64,000 nt of DNA. Source: Beroe forskalii (taxonomy: Eukaryota > Ctenophora > Nuda > Beroida > Beroidae). This document shows, piece after piece, positions 1 to 15,000 of this stretch. A program made the translations under genes and the position numbers. How positions within the stretch are numbered: position 1 is the stretch's first letter; each line of letters starts with the position of its first letter. The notes beneath the pieces are model-generated. The model worked only from the letters and a program-made list of their open reading frames with translations. It was not told where the DNA came from and ran no database searches. The DNA is taken from NCBI GenBank assembly GCA_011033025.1, contig WFMF01000221.1:186001-250000 (forward strand). The letters are read 5' to 3'.

Positions 1-3000
1 AGCAGCTTATCATACTGAACTTTTAGAGTGTCCTTCTCTCGCTTTAGTCCTGGATGGAGGAGATTATGATAATTTTATGGCCTCCACCTGCGTACAACCC
101 CCCCCCCCTCCTAGAAAAAAGGGGAGGGGGTGAAGCTATATGAATGATTAGGTGTAGTATTATAGGAATGGGAGGAAAGAAGTTATACTAAATTTTATAG
201 AACAACATAGTTATACTTTTATCAGTATGGATCTTTGCAGAGCATTGAAAGTTATCTTGACATCATGCATCTAGAAAACGGAAGTCTCTATCATTTACCA
301 GCAATAGCGGTAGAGAGGGTGTACTTCTCCTTGACAGCACTCGTCAAATGCTCGTCTAGCTCACTGGTAGCAGTAACTTTAGAAGCTTCCAGATCCGCCA
401 GATCTGTCTTCACTCGTTCCTCCTCACCTGAGAGATGTAGTGTTTAGAGAGATGTTCTGAGGAAGTCGGCCTTTAGAGAGAAGGACTTCTTCTCTAGTGT
501 TTAGAGAGATGCTCTGAGGAAGTCGGCCTTTAGAGAGAAGGACTACTTCTCTAGTGTTTAGAGAGAATTCCTGGCTGCTATTCTACTTCTTAAGCTTCGT
601 TTTGAGGACAAATTCATATTTTGGATAGATTCATGATTTGCATGGTCATTGACTAATTCAGACATCGCACAGAATAGCATGGACTTGATTGAACCTAATT
701 TTCCCCTGATTAGGTGAATCCCAGAATCCTGGTTAATAACTGACCTGAGAGTTTGGAAATGCAGTCTGATTTCTGTGTTATGTCCTTGTCCAACTCAGTG
801 ACCTGCAATTTGTATTTTAGCTTTTTACAGGGATCCCGCAAAATAATAAACATATATGAATTCGTAATTCGTATTCCTTTATTCACCTATTTGGGCGGGG
901 GGGGTCGAATTCGCTATTTTGTTCTTCTCCCTTCAACAAGTTTCCCAAGGTTCTTATATGAGATATTCACCAAATCCCTTCAGCATTACAGACCCTCAGA
1001 CTCACCTTGCACTGTAGTGCCTTGACAGTGTCCTCGAGAGAGTCCCTGTGATCGTCCAGTCTCTTGATAGCATCCCTTATCCTCTCCTCATCCATCACAT
1101 AGGACTCTTGCAGCTGCTCCCGCTTAGACTTGATCAGCTCAAAACTACCTACGAGTAGATCAAGTGGTAATAGCCTGAATTAGTAATGGAGTTGATTCCA
1201 TGTTAGTGAGAGATAACCTGAAATAACACTGTTACTTCAGGTTTATCTGTTATCAGCCTTGGATCTCAACTTCTGTCTTTTGAATTCAATAATCTAAGAA
1301 ACCAGGTTTTCCCCCAAATTTAATCGCTCACTATCCCAAAACACTTACTTTTCAGCTCCCCGAGCTTCTGCAGCTCCTCCCCTTTCTGCGCCTCCAGTTT
1401 CCTGATTTCATTCCCCAAACACTCCACGTTTTCACTGAACATCCTCTGCTGGCTATCTAACTCCTTCACCTCCTTCTCCAGGTCACACCGGCGTGCTGAG
1501 TGTTCCACACACGCTGCTTTCTTCTCACGGATTGCTCGGTCCAGTTGCTCACTTTCTAACTCGAGTTGCTTCAACTTGTCCTTCCGTCGTTGTTTCTTTT
1601 CCGTTAGAGATGATATCTCTGATACCAGGGTCGTGAGGGCATCCTGCTGTCTGGTCGAATCGACTAGGGTGAAGTTTCATTGGTTTAGGTGAACATAAGT
1701 CTTCGCGTGTCTCGCACAGCTCATTGAAGTCATTGACTAAAGTATGATAGATGAACTTTACGTCGCGCGCGAAGACGTAAATGTGATAAATTTGCAAAAA
1801 CTGTCCTCATCTGTAGAAAATCGCGCGAAAAGATGAACGCGCCGCAATTTAATAACGCGCGCAGTAACACAGACTGCCGAAAGATCGTGCTACCTCAGAT
1901 CAATGTTTTCGCGCCGTACGTATTTAGTACTGTGGACAGCCATTTGCCGACAAATTTTGTTACGGCAGCTTGAAAGCAAATTCTCCTGAAAAAGAAATCA
2001 TGAGTGGTGGTCACACAGTCAGAGGCTCGTTTCCCTGAGAAATGAAACCATCTCTGACTATTAGGTTTCAGATTGCCTTACAATTTGGCTAGCACGATTG
2101 ATCGGCTATTGATCAATGACCACCCATGGAAATGACAATCCTAAGATTTCAGATGGATGTGAAATGAATACCTGGATCGGGTGAGGGCTGAGTGGGAAGG
2201 ATGGAGTTGGTGTGGATGTGAGTGGTGTGATGTAATGATATCGTCTCTTCTTCAACATCTGCTGGAGTTGGGATTATAGAAATCAAATCCGGCAATGGAC
2301 ATTGCTACTACTTCAAGGTCTACGAATTACGATACCACGGAGTAGGGCCTCCGGACAGACTGCAGAAGTCTTGTGGTCGAAAAAATGATTTCGGTCCATA
2401 TCTCATTTAGTAAAATGGGGGGGGGGGGGGTGGTTCTAGGGCTTTTGGCCCGAAAAATCTATAGAATAAATTATATTTAAGTATTTATCAATCCACTCCC
2501 ATTTCAGTAATTTGTCAGAATTTTAAAAACAAAACTAAGTTATCTCCGATTCGACAGAGTTCAGATTGATTGCATATAAAATCAACAGAGTTCAGATTGA
2601 TTGCATATAAAATCAAGAGAAAGCCGAAAAAATCATCGTATTCACGCCCTGAAACAGAAATTGTATTATCATCCTTCCCACTAACTGCTGAAATAGAGAC
2701 TTTATAACTTAGCGTGACCGCTGAATGATAAAAGATGCTGAGGGGTTCATACATTTGGGATCGAATGGCTCACATTTCCATTCCTTTGGATGAACCCCAC
2801 AAAACCTCCCACACGAATTCCTCTCGTAGTAGGGTCCGGGGTTAATTCCGGTTTGAGTTAGGGTTAGGGTCTGAGATTAGGTTGGAGGGGGGCAGTAAAT
2901 TCAATTTTGAATTTGATTTTATAATCAGTAAGTAAATCGAAAAATGAAAGTCCAATAATCAGGAGGAATTTTCGGTTCTATTTCCAGTTTTCTCTTTCGG

Positions 3001-6000
3001 TCATGTCACTCGGGATGTTGAAGACTTTTGGTTTGCTCCAACTTTCCAGCAAATCGTAGAATGTTTCTAGAATTTTTGGATTAATTCAAAACCGGAAAAC
3101 GAGCCGAATTTTCAAGTCATTTCCATAGCAATCAGTGGAAGTCATGTGTCTATGTGTGTCATAATTGCACAGTCAAACTTCCTTATCAAATCTAAGATAT
3201 AGTATCTAGACCTTATTACGTCATCAACCCAGAAGCAAAACTTATTCAAACTCATATTCCACTATCTAGCTACAGCCTAAACTTTACGAGCAAAAGTGGG
3301 TACTTTAAAGTCGTATGACATTGTAGACGCACTGCTTTGCTCAATGATACTACTGTTATCTCAACTAAAAACTTACGTTGATAAATTTCTAGGGGGAGCT
3401 GGCGATATTCCACTCTCTGATAAGATCTTTAAGAAGTGTTTTTAATTCAATATTCACCGTTAGGCAACTCAAATTTTATCGTATAAATCAGTGTTTTAAA
3501 CTTACCTTTGATGTTGTCGCTTTCCCTCAGCACGTCATCTAAGTCGTTTTTAGCGTTACTCAGCTTGCTCTGTGTTAGTTTCAGCTTCTGGACCAGCGTT
3601 TGGATGCTGCTTTCCTTTTCCTCCTTCTCGTTTTCCAACTGTTTTATCGAGTCCTGGGAAAAGTAAGGTAAAGTAGAGGAATTTAATACACCCATATTCC
3701 TCCCAATATGAATATGATCATTATCTAAAACTATTCTTTGAGCAGAATGGGTATAAGAGTAGCAGTAGAAGATAAGGGAGACGTTATGAAGTTGCAGATG
3801 AGTGAAAGAAGCGTGGCTAACAGCGGGGATGAAGGGCTCTAAAGGACTGTAAGTACCCATTATATAACTTTTATATGACTTTGAGAATCATATGATGAAT
3901 TGTTGGCTTTTTAACTAGATTTCTAAAAAGTTTTCTCGGTTTGTACTTAAATTTACAGTTATATAAACTTTGAAATTACGGTAGTCCGCACTCCACAAGT
4001 CCTAAATGCAAGTGTTCGAAATGAATAGACTAATAGATGTTGAAATAGATGTCGTATATCCTCATCAGATTCATGTAATAGCCAAAGGGCATATCCTAAA
4101 CAAAACATGTGCATAGTGTTTAACTATAAGCTTATAAGCAAACAGCAGTGATGCTTTTAAAGTAATGGAGCAATTAATTCCCTTCCATTGTTTAGCTTTG
4201 TAATTTGATGGCAAACAAAGACCGTTATGTTACGTTAAGAAGAAAGGTAATTCCAAGAAATAAATATTTAGGTAACTTGGTACATACCCTTATGTTGTAT
4301 ATTTGTATACAAAATTCATTATCTATTCGGTTCACGGTTTGTCGTTTTGCGTTGCTTTGAGCCAATATAATGAATCTTATCAATACCAACATCAAATTTC
4401 AATGCAATTCGAATATGGACGGCAAATTATAATAATAACCTTTCCGTATCATCCTCAAGATATTAACCAATCATTGCGAGACAAGTTGAAAGTCAACTCG
4501 ACCGCTGATTGGTTAATATCAGATCATGGTCCAGCTGGTGAGCTAATACCCCTCCAATAATAGCACACATATCATTGCCACGTTCACTTCATAGAAATCT
4601 CTCAAACTGTTCTGCAGTGATATCATGGCTTTCTAAAGCTATTACATACCACCAGCAGGGATTGCTAATTTTCTCTTTGAACTCCCAACAAATTTTGATT
4701 TGGAGAGCCGAAGTGATTGATAAGTTCATACCTGAAAGCAGGAAATATCCTTGACGAATGTCTTCATTTGCCGTTCTGCTATATCTCGTTTTTCGCACAG
4801 GTCACCCAGTTGAGAAGCTAGATCTCGGATGTTCTCTTCCTTTTGACTTATTTCTTCTTTTCTGAAGAAAATCCGCCTCATATTATTCTCGTTTTTATCT
4901 TTGATATTGATTTTGCACTAACTGCAAAGGATCTATTTCGAGTATTTGTGTCAATCTAAATTATCACAGATCAATCTTCCATGTTTAAATTAATACTGCA
5001 GCTCTACCAATTCATCCGAACTACTAAAAAAATCATATTTTCAAAGACAAAACTCCAAATAACATCTCACTTTTTCTCGATCTGTCCATCTAGGGACAGC
5101 TGCATCATCTCGTTGTGCTTAGCACTCTGTTCCATGTCGAGTTTAAGTCTGTGAAGACACTCGTTCCTGCTCCGTATGTCCTCTTCTATCTTCTCAAGTT
5201 GAGAGGACCTGTCTTTGATTCTAGTGTCTAGGTGCGCTAACTCCTCTTCCTTTCGCTGCGATGGAATATTAATTAATTAATGTTACGAGACAAATTTGTG
5301 GGTGACGAAATTTGCGGGATTGATTGATTTAAGAGAAAATTCCCATATTTTCGGGTCCCAGAATAATTGCTCCACGTAAATGTTTCTCGTATGGTATAAC
5401 TGTAATTTAGGTACTGATACGCCCGCACGGGAAATAGGCGTCAGAAGTTGATGATTAATCGTGCGTAGGGTTAATACTTAAACTACAATTTACGATTAGA
5501 ATTTAGATGGGCGTGAAAAAGACGCCATTTCATGATGATACCATTTTGAGTACCATTATTGATTTTTCTCTTCTTTTCCGAATCTTTGATTACAAACACG
5601 TAAGATGAAAACATGACGCGGTTTCATGATGAGGCTCACTACTTCAACGCAAGGTTTGACTGCACTTTCTTTTCACTTTTACAGAATACGTGTTAACTCT
5701 TAGAAACGTTTACGTCACATGTTAAATCAGATGTGGCCACAAATTCTTATCTCTAAATCTGCAATTTTCTAATTTTTTTTTCTGATGATAAAATACAAAG
5801 TTACGAAGTGAATGTTACGAAACAATCGTTATTGACGTGTTACCTAACCCAGAGCACTTATGTAACCACATGTTGCTCCACTATGTAACCAGTACAATTT
5901 ACATGACCAGTTGATTTTTAGCTGAACTGAGAATTAAAATAAAATAACTTTTTTTCTCAGGAAATATGACTATAAGTACTCAAAAATCAGAAGTATACCA

Positions 6001-9000
6001 TTTTACCAGGCGGTGTGCGGTTATTTGATATTTGATAACCCTATCATTAAAAGTGCTAAAATAACCAGTTAGCAACGTGGCAAAAGTATTTCATAATTGC
6101 AGTTTTTGCCTTTCTCAGTTTCGTTTAACGTATCTGACGTGTAATACTGTAATTCTTCGTAAGGAGAAAATCGAAGTAAAAATCAAAACTCGTGTTCCAA
6201 ATGTCTGCAACCATATGAATAATGAATAGTAACTCACTAATCTGTCTACTTGTTTAGTTATTGAGTGCTTGTACTACTTACATCCTTGCCCTTCTGTAAT
6301 GCAACAAATTTGGCACAAGTAAAAGTATTTTGGTTTCTGGGTATATTATGACCATGTGACTCAATATTTTCACTGCCAAGAATTCAAGGATTCCGGGTTT
6401 ACAAAAAATTACATGACCTACTTGAGGGCGATGATAATAGTATAATATATGTGAAATAATTGCACGCAGTCACGCACATATTCCGGTGCACATGCATTGG
6501 CACCATTTCAAAAATGGCTATTGCGAAACTTATGAAAGAAAATTTCCGCCATTTTTAAAAGCGTATCTTTTAATATTACGGTTTAAAACTGACGCTGAGC
6601 TGTTGCGCCCATGAAATCCGTGCATAAACTACTATTTTTCTGATTTCCCATATCATTCGATCGTTGTTGGTGACAAATAATATTAGCGAGAAGGCATCGT
6701 ATTACGCCAAATTCTTTTACAATTAAAATGCAATACGTACTATACAGAATATTGCAAAAACGTCATATTATCCCAAACATCTCAATACACTTCTGACCGT
6801 CATAAGTACTAATTCTAATGCTAGACTTACAATATTCGTGGACTTGGCAGTGTGCTCGAAGAGTGTTTTCTTGTGTTTCATCTCCTCCTCGAATGCCTGT
6901 CTGTCTTGTTTGAGCTGCTGTTGGGTCTGGGCAGCCTAGAAATGGGAGGGGGGTGAGAGAATGAAGAATCGACCGACCATACGAACCTTCCAAAACACAC
7001 ACCAAAACACACACACACAATACTCTGTATAGATATCTGTCCTCTACTATATAGATTATTAGTTATGCCAACATATCAGCCAAACCGCGACCGTTGCCTC
7101 TCAGACTATGAGGGGCCATGTCGTATGGCACAGCGCCTCCGTGGAAGCGCATTTTACCTACCTACGCGCCTCCGCGGAAGCGCATTTTACCTACCTACCT
7201 ACCTACACCAAGTGCAGTAGCAATTAAATAATTTGATATGAAGGGGAAACATCATCTAGAGACGACACTATACACCGTGCACGAGAAATAGTCCGGTAGG
7301 ATGACGTCATTATCATAGCGTAATGTAGTGAGTTGATGACGTTGAACCGCCTATTTCTCTTACGCGGAGTATAGAATTCCCGTCACCTACCTCTCTGACC
7401 ATGTGCTCCCGCTGCAAGTTAAGTTCTGATATGGTCTTCTTGAGGTCGTGAGCATCAGCCTGCAGAGCGTCCAGTGCCCGTTTCTCAGCGGCCTGTGCCT
7501 CAGCAGCCGACCTGCGGGAATATTGTGATATTGTGTGAAAAGTTAACAGTGAAGGATAGAAACGTTTGTTTGTTTGAAAACTCACGGTGGGGCTGGCATG
7601 TGCCGAGAGAAAGAAAAAAAATAAAACACGCTGCTGATAGTCGCGATATAAGCGGACAAAACGTGTTAACTTATAGAGAGCTCTGCGTTTTATGATTGAA
7701 GGCGAGGTAGGACAGAGTGGAGGAGTCTTTATTTATTTTATATTTTTGAAGGTTTTACTTTCATTCCAACAGCCGTAGGCCAATGACAGCAATTGAAGGA
7801 TCCAACTTCAAAGTAAAAAGCCATTGGTAGTAAATAAGGAAGTGTAATCCGTACTTCATTCGCCCGAGACTTCGCGGCAATGGGCAGCTTCTCCTTTATT
7901 AACCCTGCAGTTTCCTGTACGCCCGGCTGAGTGAACCGTGCGGCTACATAGGCTTGAAATACCAAGGTATCTACGTATTTTACATGCCAGAAAAATTCAT
8001 GCGAGAAAAAATGGTATCTAGTCGGGCTCGTGATCGGAATCGAATTCCACGATCTTTCGAGATCACGAACCAGACAAGATACCATTAAATCAACTGACTC
8101 GGATTTTTATGGGATTTTTAGGCTAAAACTCACTGATATCTAGTTATTATCTTATCATTATTCGTCATTTTCTGTTTGCTCATAGCATAAAACGTTTTCA
8201 TCCGGAAGTTTCTCCGAATTATAAAGTATTATGGAAGAGTTATTTTAGGATTGAGTTGCACAAAAGTTTTGATTGAGGAATCAATAATCATCATTACTTC
8301 ATCAATCTATTTACCATCTTGATCAACCAAGTGAGGCACGTCCTGATGGCATGACGAATGAGTGGTAACTGGTGATCTATAATAGTATAATGACTATTTA
8401 ATAGGTAATTAAATGATCATGATAGCCCTTGTGATGCTACAGTATACCATCAAATTGATATTTAAATCTAAAGCTGCTTCTAAACAAAGAACATTCGAGA
8501 GGCTGTCATTCAAAAGTCGAAAGCAAAAGTAAAGAGTCCATTTATCATTGGTTCAAGCTAGTGTGTCACATTCTTATTACTGACATGCCTTTATTAATAA
8601 CTTAATAAGGGTTACTTTATTTCGTGATGCTATACTTGAGTGTGGGATGATTATTACTTCTGATTTTATTTTCTCATAATCTTTAAAATTAAACATGACT
8701 GAATGATGATCGACGTTCGTAAAGCCATTCAAACGTGGGTCGATTTGATTATTCAATCGGTGTCTATATACTAAGCGGTTACATGTCGAAGTGGTGACCG
8801 TATACCGCAACTTACATGGTCGAGGCGACAGCCGAGACTGTGTAAGTTGGATAATGGACGAGGCGTGCCGAGTTCATTATCATAGGTATACGGTCACAGC
8901 TGAATCATGGAACCGGATAGATCATAAATTGACCAGAAACAGCTGGGACCGACTTTCCTACAGCCAAACAACAGTATTTCTTCCCACTCGGGTCTGACGA

Positions 9001-12000
9001 CCCTCGTACGGATTCAACGCTTAAGTAGATTTTTGAGTGCTCCTTTATAAAATCAAATTTCATTTTATGCTTTTTTGCACTGTGATTCAATGGAGACCGT
9101 ATAACCAAACTTACACGGTCGCTAAAACAAGCTTGGGAGGGGTATAATGCAACTTACATGGTCGAGAAGAAGCCGACCCTGTAAGATGGATAATGGACGA
9201 GGCGTGCCGAGCTATCGAAGGGATATGGTTGTCTGCGTTTGAATTTTGAGTGTTGTGTTATGAAATCAGATTAAAATTAAAGCTATTTTGCACTTTGCTC
9301 TGTAATTACTAGGTGACCGCAGGTCACAACTTACATGGTCACAAAAACTGAAGCCAAGTTCAATTATCTAACAGAGGCATGGCAAAAACTTCATAATAAA
9401 GTTTCTGACTGCTCAGGCAGAAGTCGAGTCCTTAGCAGAACGTTAATCCTCGGGACCTCATCGGTAATCCTCGGGACCTCATCGGTAATCCTCGGTACCT
9501 AATCGGTAATCCTCGGTACCTTATCGGTAATCCTCGGTACCTTATCGGTAATCCTCGGTACCTAATCGGTAATCCTCGGTACCTAATCGGTTATCCTCGG
9601 TACCTAATCGGTAATCCTCGGTACCTAATCGGTAATCCTCGGTACTTCTCTGACGTAGGGAACTCGGTTGACTTTTGTTGATTTCATGAATACATGATGT
9701 ACATTACTGAAACAATAAACATTCATATTCTGCTCCTTCGAAAACATTCAATCTTACTATTATAAGCGTTTATATTTTATATTAGCCAATTTTGAGGGTA
9801 CTGTAGTACAATAATAAAAATATTGCACTCCTCACATTGAGACTAATAATCACTAAGAGCATGGCAAATGGTCGGTAATCCGGTACTCGGTAAAATTATT
9901 GCACTCGGTAATCCTCGGTACTCGTGCAATAATTTGGTACCTTCTTCCTCGGCCTGCTCCTCGTGCGACAATACAAATTAAACGATGTCGTCTTACGCCT
10001 CGTGCAATAATTTCTGCTCCTTTGAAAACATTCAATTTTTCTATTATAAGCGTTTATAGGTATATTCTAGAACAGCCTCATTCCATAACACACTTCATAT
10101 GCTTAAGCAGGTGGTATGATGATCTATTCATCGAATTCTAGACCTTACTGATGCACTTATCTGCTGTAAACAGGGTCGCCTGTAACCAAAAAGCTGTGGA
10201 GGGTGACGAGTCACTTGATAATCACGTGATTATCACGTGGTTATCACGGATGATAGAGATGATGTTAATAGAGATGATGTTACTTTCCATAAACTATCAT
10301 ATAATCGGTGCTCTGTAGCATATTATGTCTCCCTTAGCGTTTTAGCCCTTGGCTGGCACCATGGTCCTCTGTTTATGAACATGGACTGCTGCCGAGGGGC
10401 GGTCAGAGGACTGCTGCCTTGCACTGGTATTCTACCTAAACTATAATGTCTTGCCGTGTCTTTGCCATCAATACAGCTCAAGACAATAAACACAATACCA
10501 CACACTGGATTTGGATGCTTCCTCCGAAACAATCACGTGTGAATTATAATCTAACAAACGAACAGGATGCATTGCGTCTGTTGTTTGTATGTGTCACTGC
10601 AGTACAGGATGTAACACAGGATGTATTATGTCATGGAGGAATGGAGGATGATATTATATTATGTTCATTGTTACAGTATATTTATGCCCAAGCACCCTAA
10701 TTTGGCACACAATACACAACTTCTCATGGAATATACGAACAGTTTGTTAATTATTTGATTTGTTAATTGTTTTATTGTTCCTGCTCCCTGGATAGAAGCC
10801 AAGGTTCCCAGAGGTCTAGGATCGTACTGTGAAACTTTGAGTTTCTGTGTGATTCTAAGAAAGCAGGGTTTCACCGAACGAATAAGTCACGCAGCACAGA
10901 AGGCAGATTTTTAGCAGAATTGAGTCTTGAGACGTTAAAGCTCGCAGCAGTTGATAGTGGATTAGGGATAGTTCAAACTTTCATACTTTTCAATTCCCAT
11001 ACAACTTCCATAGTGTAGGTAATCCATTATGTCACTTCATCAAATATTTGCGTAATTTTAGTACATACTACTATTATAAGTCATGTAGCAGTGTGATTCA
11101 TTGAAAATGACGTAAGATGACGTAAAACTTCGTGATGTCATCGGCTCGTGATTGTGTCACATTTCCTGTGCTACTGTAATCATAGAATGAGCTCGTACAG
11201 ACGCTGTTGTATCTTTAATCATTGGAATTTCTCTGGTTTTTAACTTTGTTTTCCAGCACAGGAGTAACCACGTGCCTTTTTCATTTTGTGCCCAGTCGTT
11301 GTCGTTTTGTTAAGCAATGTACATATTTTCAACATAATTTCGAGCTGTAATTCTAACATGATACATAGAGTCGTATATAAAACGTATCATACCGGCAGTA
11401 TATAATATATTTCTCATTGAAATATATAGTGGCAAGGTAACCTGATCCTAGGAAGCTCTACAAAAACATGCCTCATAAGGACGCTCTCCTTTGTCAGTGA
11501 GTCCCTTTACAACAACTCATATAAGTGATACTGTACCTTCCGCTATACATGCACATGATACGAATATATATTGAAATCGATAACTTTTAATCTGACACTT
11601 TTATTTTCGATACTTTTGATGAAATCAGCGTCTGTTCGACGGTTGATAAGCCATTTTAGTTCATTACTTCATTCGAGTTGCAGCACTACTTTTGCTTTCG
11701 TGAAATATGATTTTCTGAATACATTTCGTAAGACGAAAGTCTAGCATTTTAAAGCACTTCTGACTTTGGTGGCGGCAATTATCTAATTAGAGCATGTATA
11801 TAATCACTTTCCCCGAAAGCGAAAGTGTACACTATATAATGTCGGTTTCTACATATTCGCTTCATTTCGAACAGCTCAACTTTCAGTGCGGAGCTCTCTC
11901 TTGTGTTGCACACACACTTTTGTTAGCACAGTACAAGTTAGTATTCGTTGTTTTGATGTTTACCATGTTGCCGGCTTTAGGACAATGCTCCAGATCTCCT

Positions 12001-15000
12001 GGTGGAGGAGTTATCGTTGAGGGTCTTCCTTCCACTACATCCCAGTGCCATCCGAAACTTTTCCTTGCTAAAAAAGCCAGGAGCAACATGCTGGGACTCA
12101 ACCTTGAACTGAAATCTGCGGTCTTTAAGTATGTTCTGAACTAGGATTGTGAATGTATTTTGCTTGAATACTTATTCTTGATTTCTAGAATAGAGTTCTG
12201 AGATTCTTAGAATATCATTTTATCAGATTATTTGTTGCACACCCCACGATTGATTACTATTATCAGCGGATCAGCCATCAGTACCTCTCCCCATTCTTTT
12301 AAGTTTCCAATTTTTGAGGCAAATTTTTACCAAATAACCTCTACTTCTTCTTCTTCTGAAGTTCTGATAATGGCTTTATTTCGATCATGTATTGGCATAC
12401 AACGACCGTTATAGGCTCTAAGACATAGCTATCGCATTTGACTTGCTGAAAGCTGTAAGGACTTTTTGTGATTCTTGACGCAAAATATTCATTTTGCTAC
12501 TACAAGGCTACAGTCATGAATCACGGTTTCTCTAAGCTGAATCGTAACACTTCCCACCTCTCCGGTGCTAGATTATGCTCGAGTTACTCCAAATATGAGA
12601 TTTTGAGGGCCTGAGAGGTAAATGGTGCCAGCCAATAATAAATAATTGAAATATTAATGACTTCATAAACAAGTTTTCCTTATACGGTTATGTTTTCGTT
12701 CCATTATAGTATCGACAGTAGATTAGCTTTCCCAAAAGATCCTGAAATCATGTCTAGAACCAATCTTTCTTTAACCCTTTCTAATCCACCTTTCCTTAAC
12801 CCCTTTCTAATCCATCTTTCTTTAACGCCTTTCTTACCTATCTTTCTTCAACACCTTTCTAACCCATCTTTAACCCATCTTTCTTTAACCCATAATTATC
12901 ACCAGGTGCTGCTACGACACGGCTGCCCAATCAGACACTACACCCCTCAAATCTTCCCCTGACGAGGAACCCCTGGTTCCCACCTCCAGTACAAACAGAA
13001 AACGGAAAAACTCCGGTAGCAAACAACCCACCCCTCCGTCCTCCTCTTCCGCCATGAAGAGAGGTAGAGAAGAAGACGAATCTCCTCCTGCAACCAAGTG
13101 CCGGGATACTCAGCGGAATAAGAAGTTGGTGCACCTCCTCATTCCGAAGCTTCGTCGTGCTGAACCGTGTGAGGACGAGGACACGAGGCCGCTGATCGGG
13201 GACGACCTGCCCTCGCCAGGGAGTAAGCATCAAGAACTCCTAATTCAGAAGTGGTTGGCAGCTTGCCCAGAACCCCGGACTCTCAAGTCTCCGGATGAAG
13301 TGATCAGTGCTCCAGAGTACTCTGGCGGGTCTAAAGAACGCTTTGTCATGGTCCAAGTGTTCACTAAAGACAGTTTGGTGAAGAGTGACCTTATTACACT
13401 GCCACCAGGAAGGCCAAAGCTCGGAGATTGTCATCAGTCATCTGGGAGGGAAGCAACAGCCTCACAAGAAATCTGATAATTTCAAGTAAGTGACGGTTCT
13501 AGCATTCCTGGATGACGGATGTAACCCATACTATCATAGTGTGAATCTTGATAAATGATTGGTATTCTGGGTTACTCAACCTGGTTCGATTGTCCAAATA
13601 TAATACGATATCAGAGTTGTTCTTCCACTGACATCATTTTACGACATCAAAAGCAAATGTTATGCTTATCATTATTAAATCATGACTGACACACCCGCAC
13701 AGCATTCTCGGGTCAGTAACGAGATCCATCTTCAGGGTGTTTCAATTCCAAATCTTCCTGGAGAACCCAGCTTACTGCGAGCAGTTTATTCGGCAATTCG
13801 GCGATGGAATCAGGATGTTCTGCGATGAAAATCAGGTACAACCGGAAACTTGTTATTTACTTTATTTATGATTTCCGTTATCGTATAATGACGAAAGTGT
13901 TAAAACTGTAGAAGTATGGTGAGGAAGCTTGATAACTTCATTTCGTGAATTACGAGTCCAAATTTTGGGAATTGCTTTTCCTTCTGGAAACCCAGAATTT
14001 TCTATGGCCCATATGCTAGATCGCAATTCAAAAATGAGCGCTATTAGGTATCCGAAATCAAAACCAAATTATCATGTTCGCAGATTATTCCCGAAATATC
14101 AAAATTTCGCAAGGTGTTAAATTCTTCAATCATCACAGAGTTTGCAGCGCTGCAGAACAATTATCAAATTCCACCGAAAATTCGGGCTTATGTTTATCAT
14201 GACACTTGTGTCTTGAATTAGGTAATTGGTTTATTTTGCTGTTGTTTTTTCGCCTTCCAGCCCGTAGATCAGCAATGAAGCAATAGGGGTGTGTCGGAAC
14301 TCATCAAACACAAAAATTCATAGCAAATTCTAGACTTTGTTCGACTTTCAGCATTATCTAATAGTACTCATAACAGCGATTTGAGCAACGTAGTTATTAC
14401 ATCATGGATGAAATCAGTGTACTTGTGTAAATCTATGTTTGCAGATTGTAAAAACTTACAATATAATATATGGGCATTTTTCATCTAGAGAAAACTTAGA
14501 AAGTAGATACATGACCCGATTTAAAACACCTAGAACCACGTGATGAATACGTCACATAGTTCTATAAAATAAATTTTAAGACAGGTTTATGAAAACGTCA
14601 GAAAGTTCTATATTCTCTAACAGAGTATTAATTTTGCAGGTAATTCATCTCCAGAAAAGTACGGCCCTCCTCACATACTACGGAACCAACTCGTCTGATT
14701 GGGTGGAACTCAGGGACTCTACGTCCTGGAAACCTGTTTACAGGTTCCCTACCATCAAACCTTCCCACCAGGAACGTCAGAGGGCACAACTCCAAGTGAC
14801 AATGCTGGCACCATGCCAAATCAAGGGAAGAATGTTGGCGCCATCCCGGGGAGAGACTTCAATCCACCAACTGCGTGCCCGGAAAACGTTGTCCGGATTT
14901 CCGTGGGATGCGAACCTAAATCCTATCAGATATACCAAACCCAATTCCATATCAAGCTTAGTTTCGTTATGAGATGAAGTGGGACTCAAGGCTGCGCGGC

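Noticed and set aside
13054-13476. Stand-alone intronless 140-codon gene starting at MKRGREEDE
   Set aside because: The frame is open upstream to a good acceptor at 12905 and joins the exon ending at 12128 in phase, so an internal Met is likelier.
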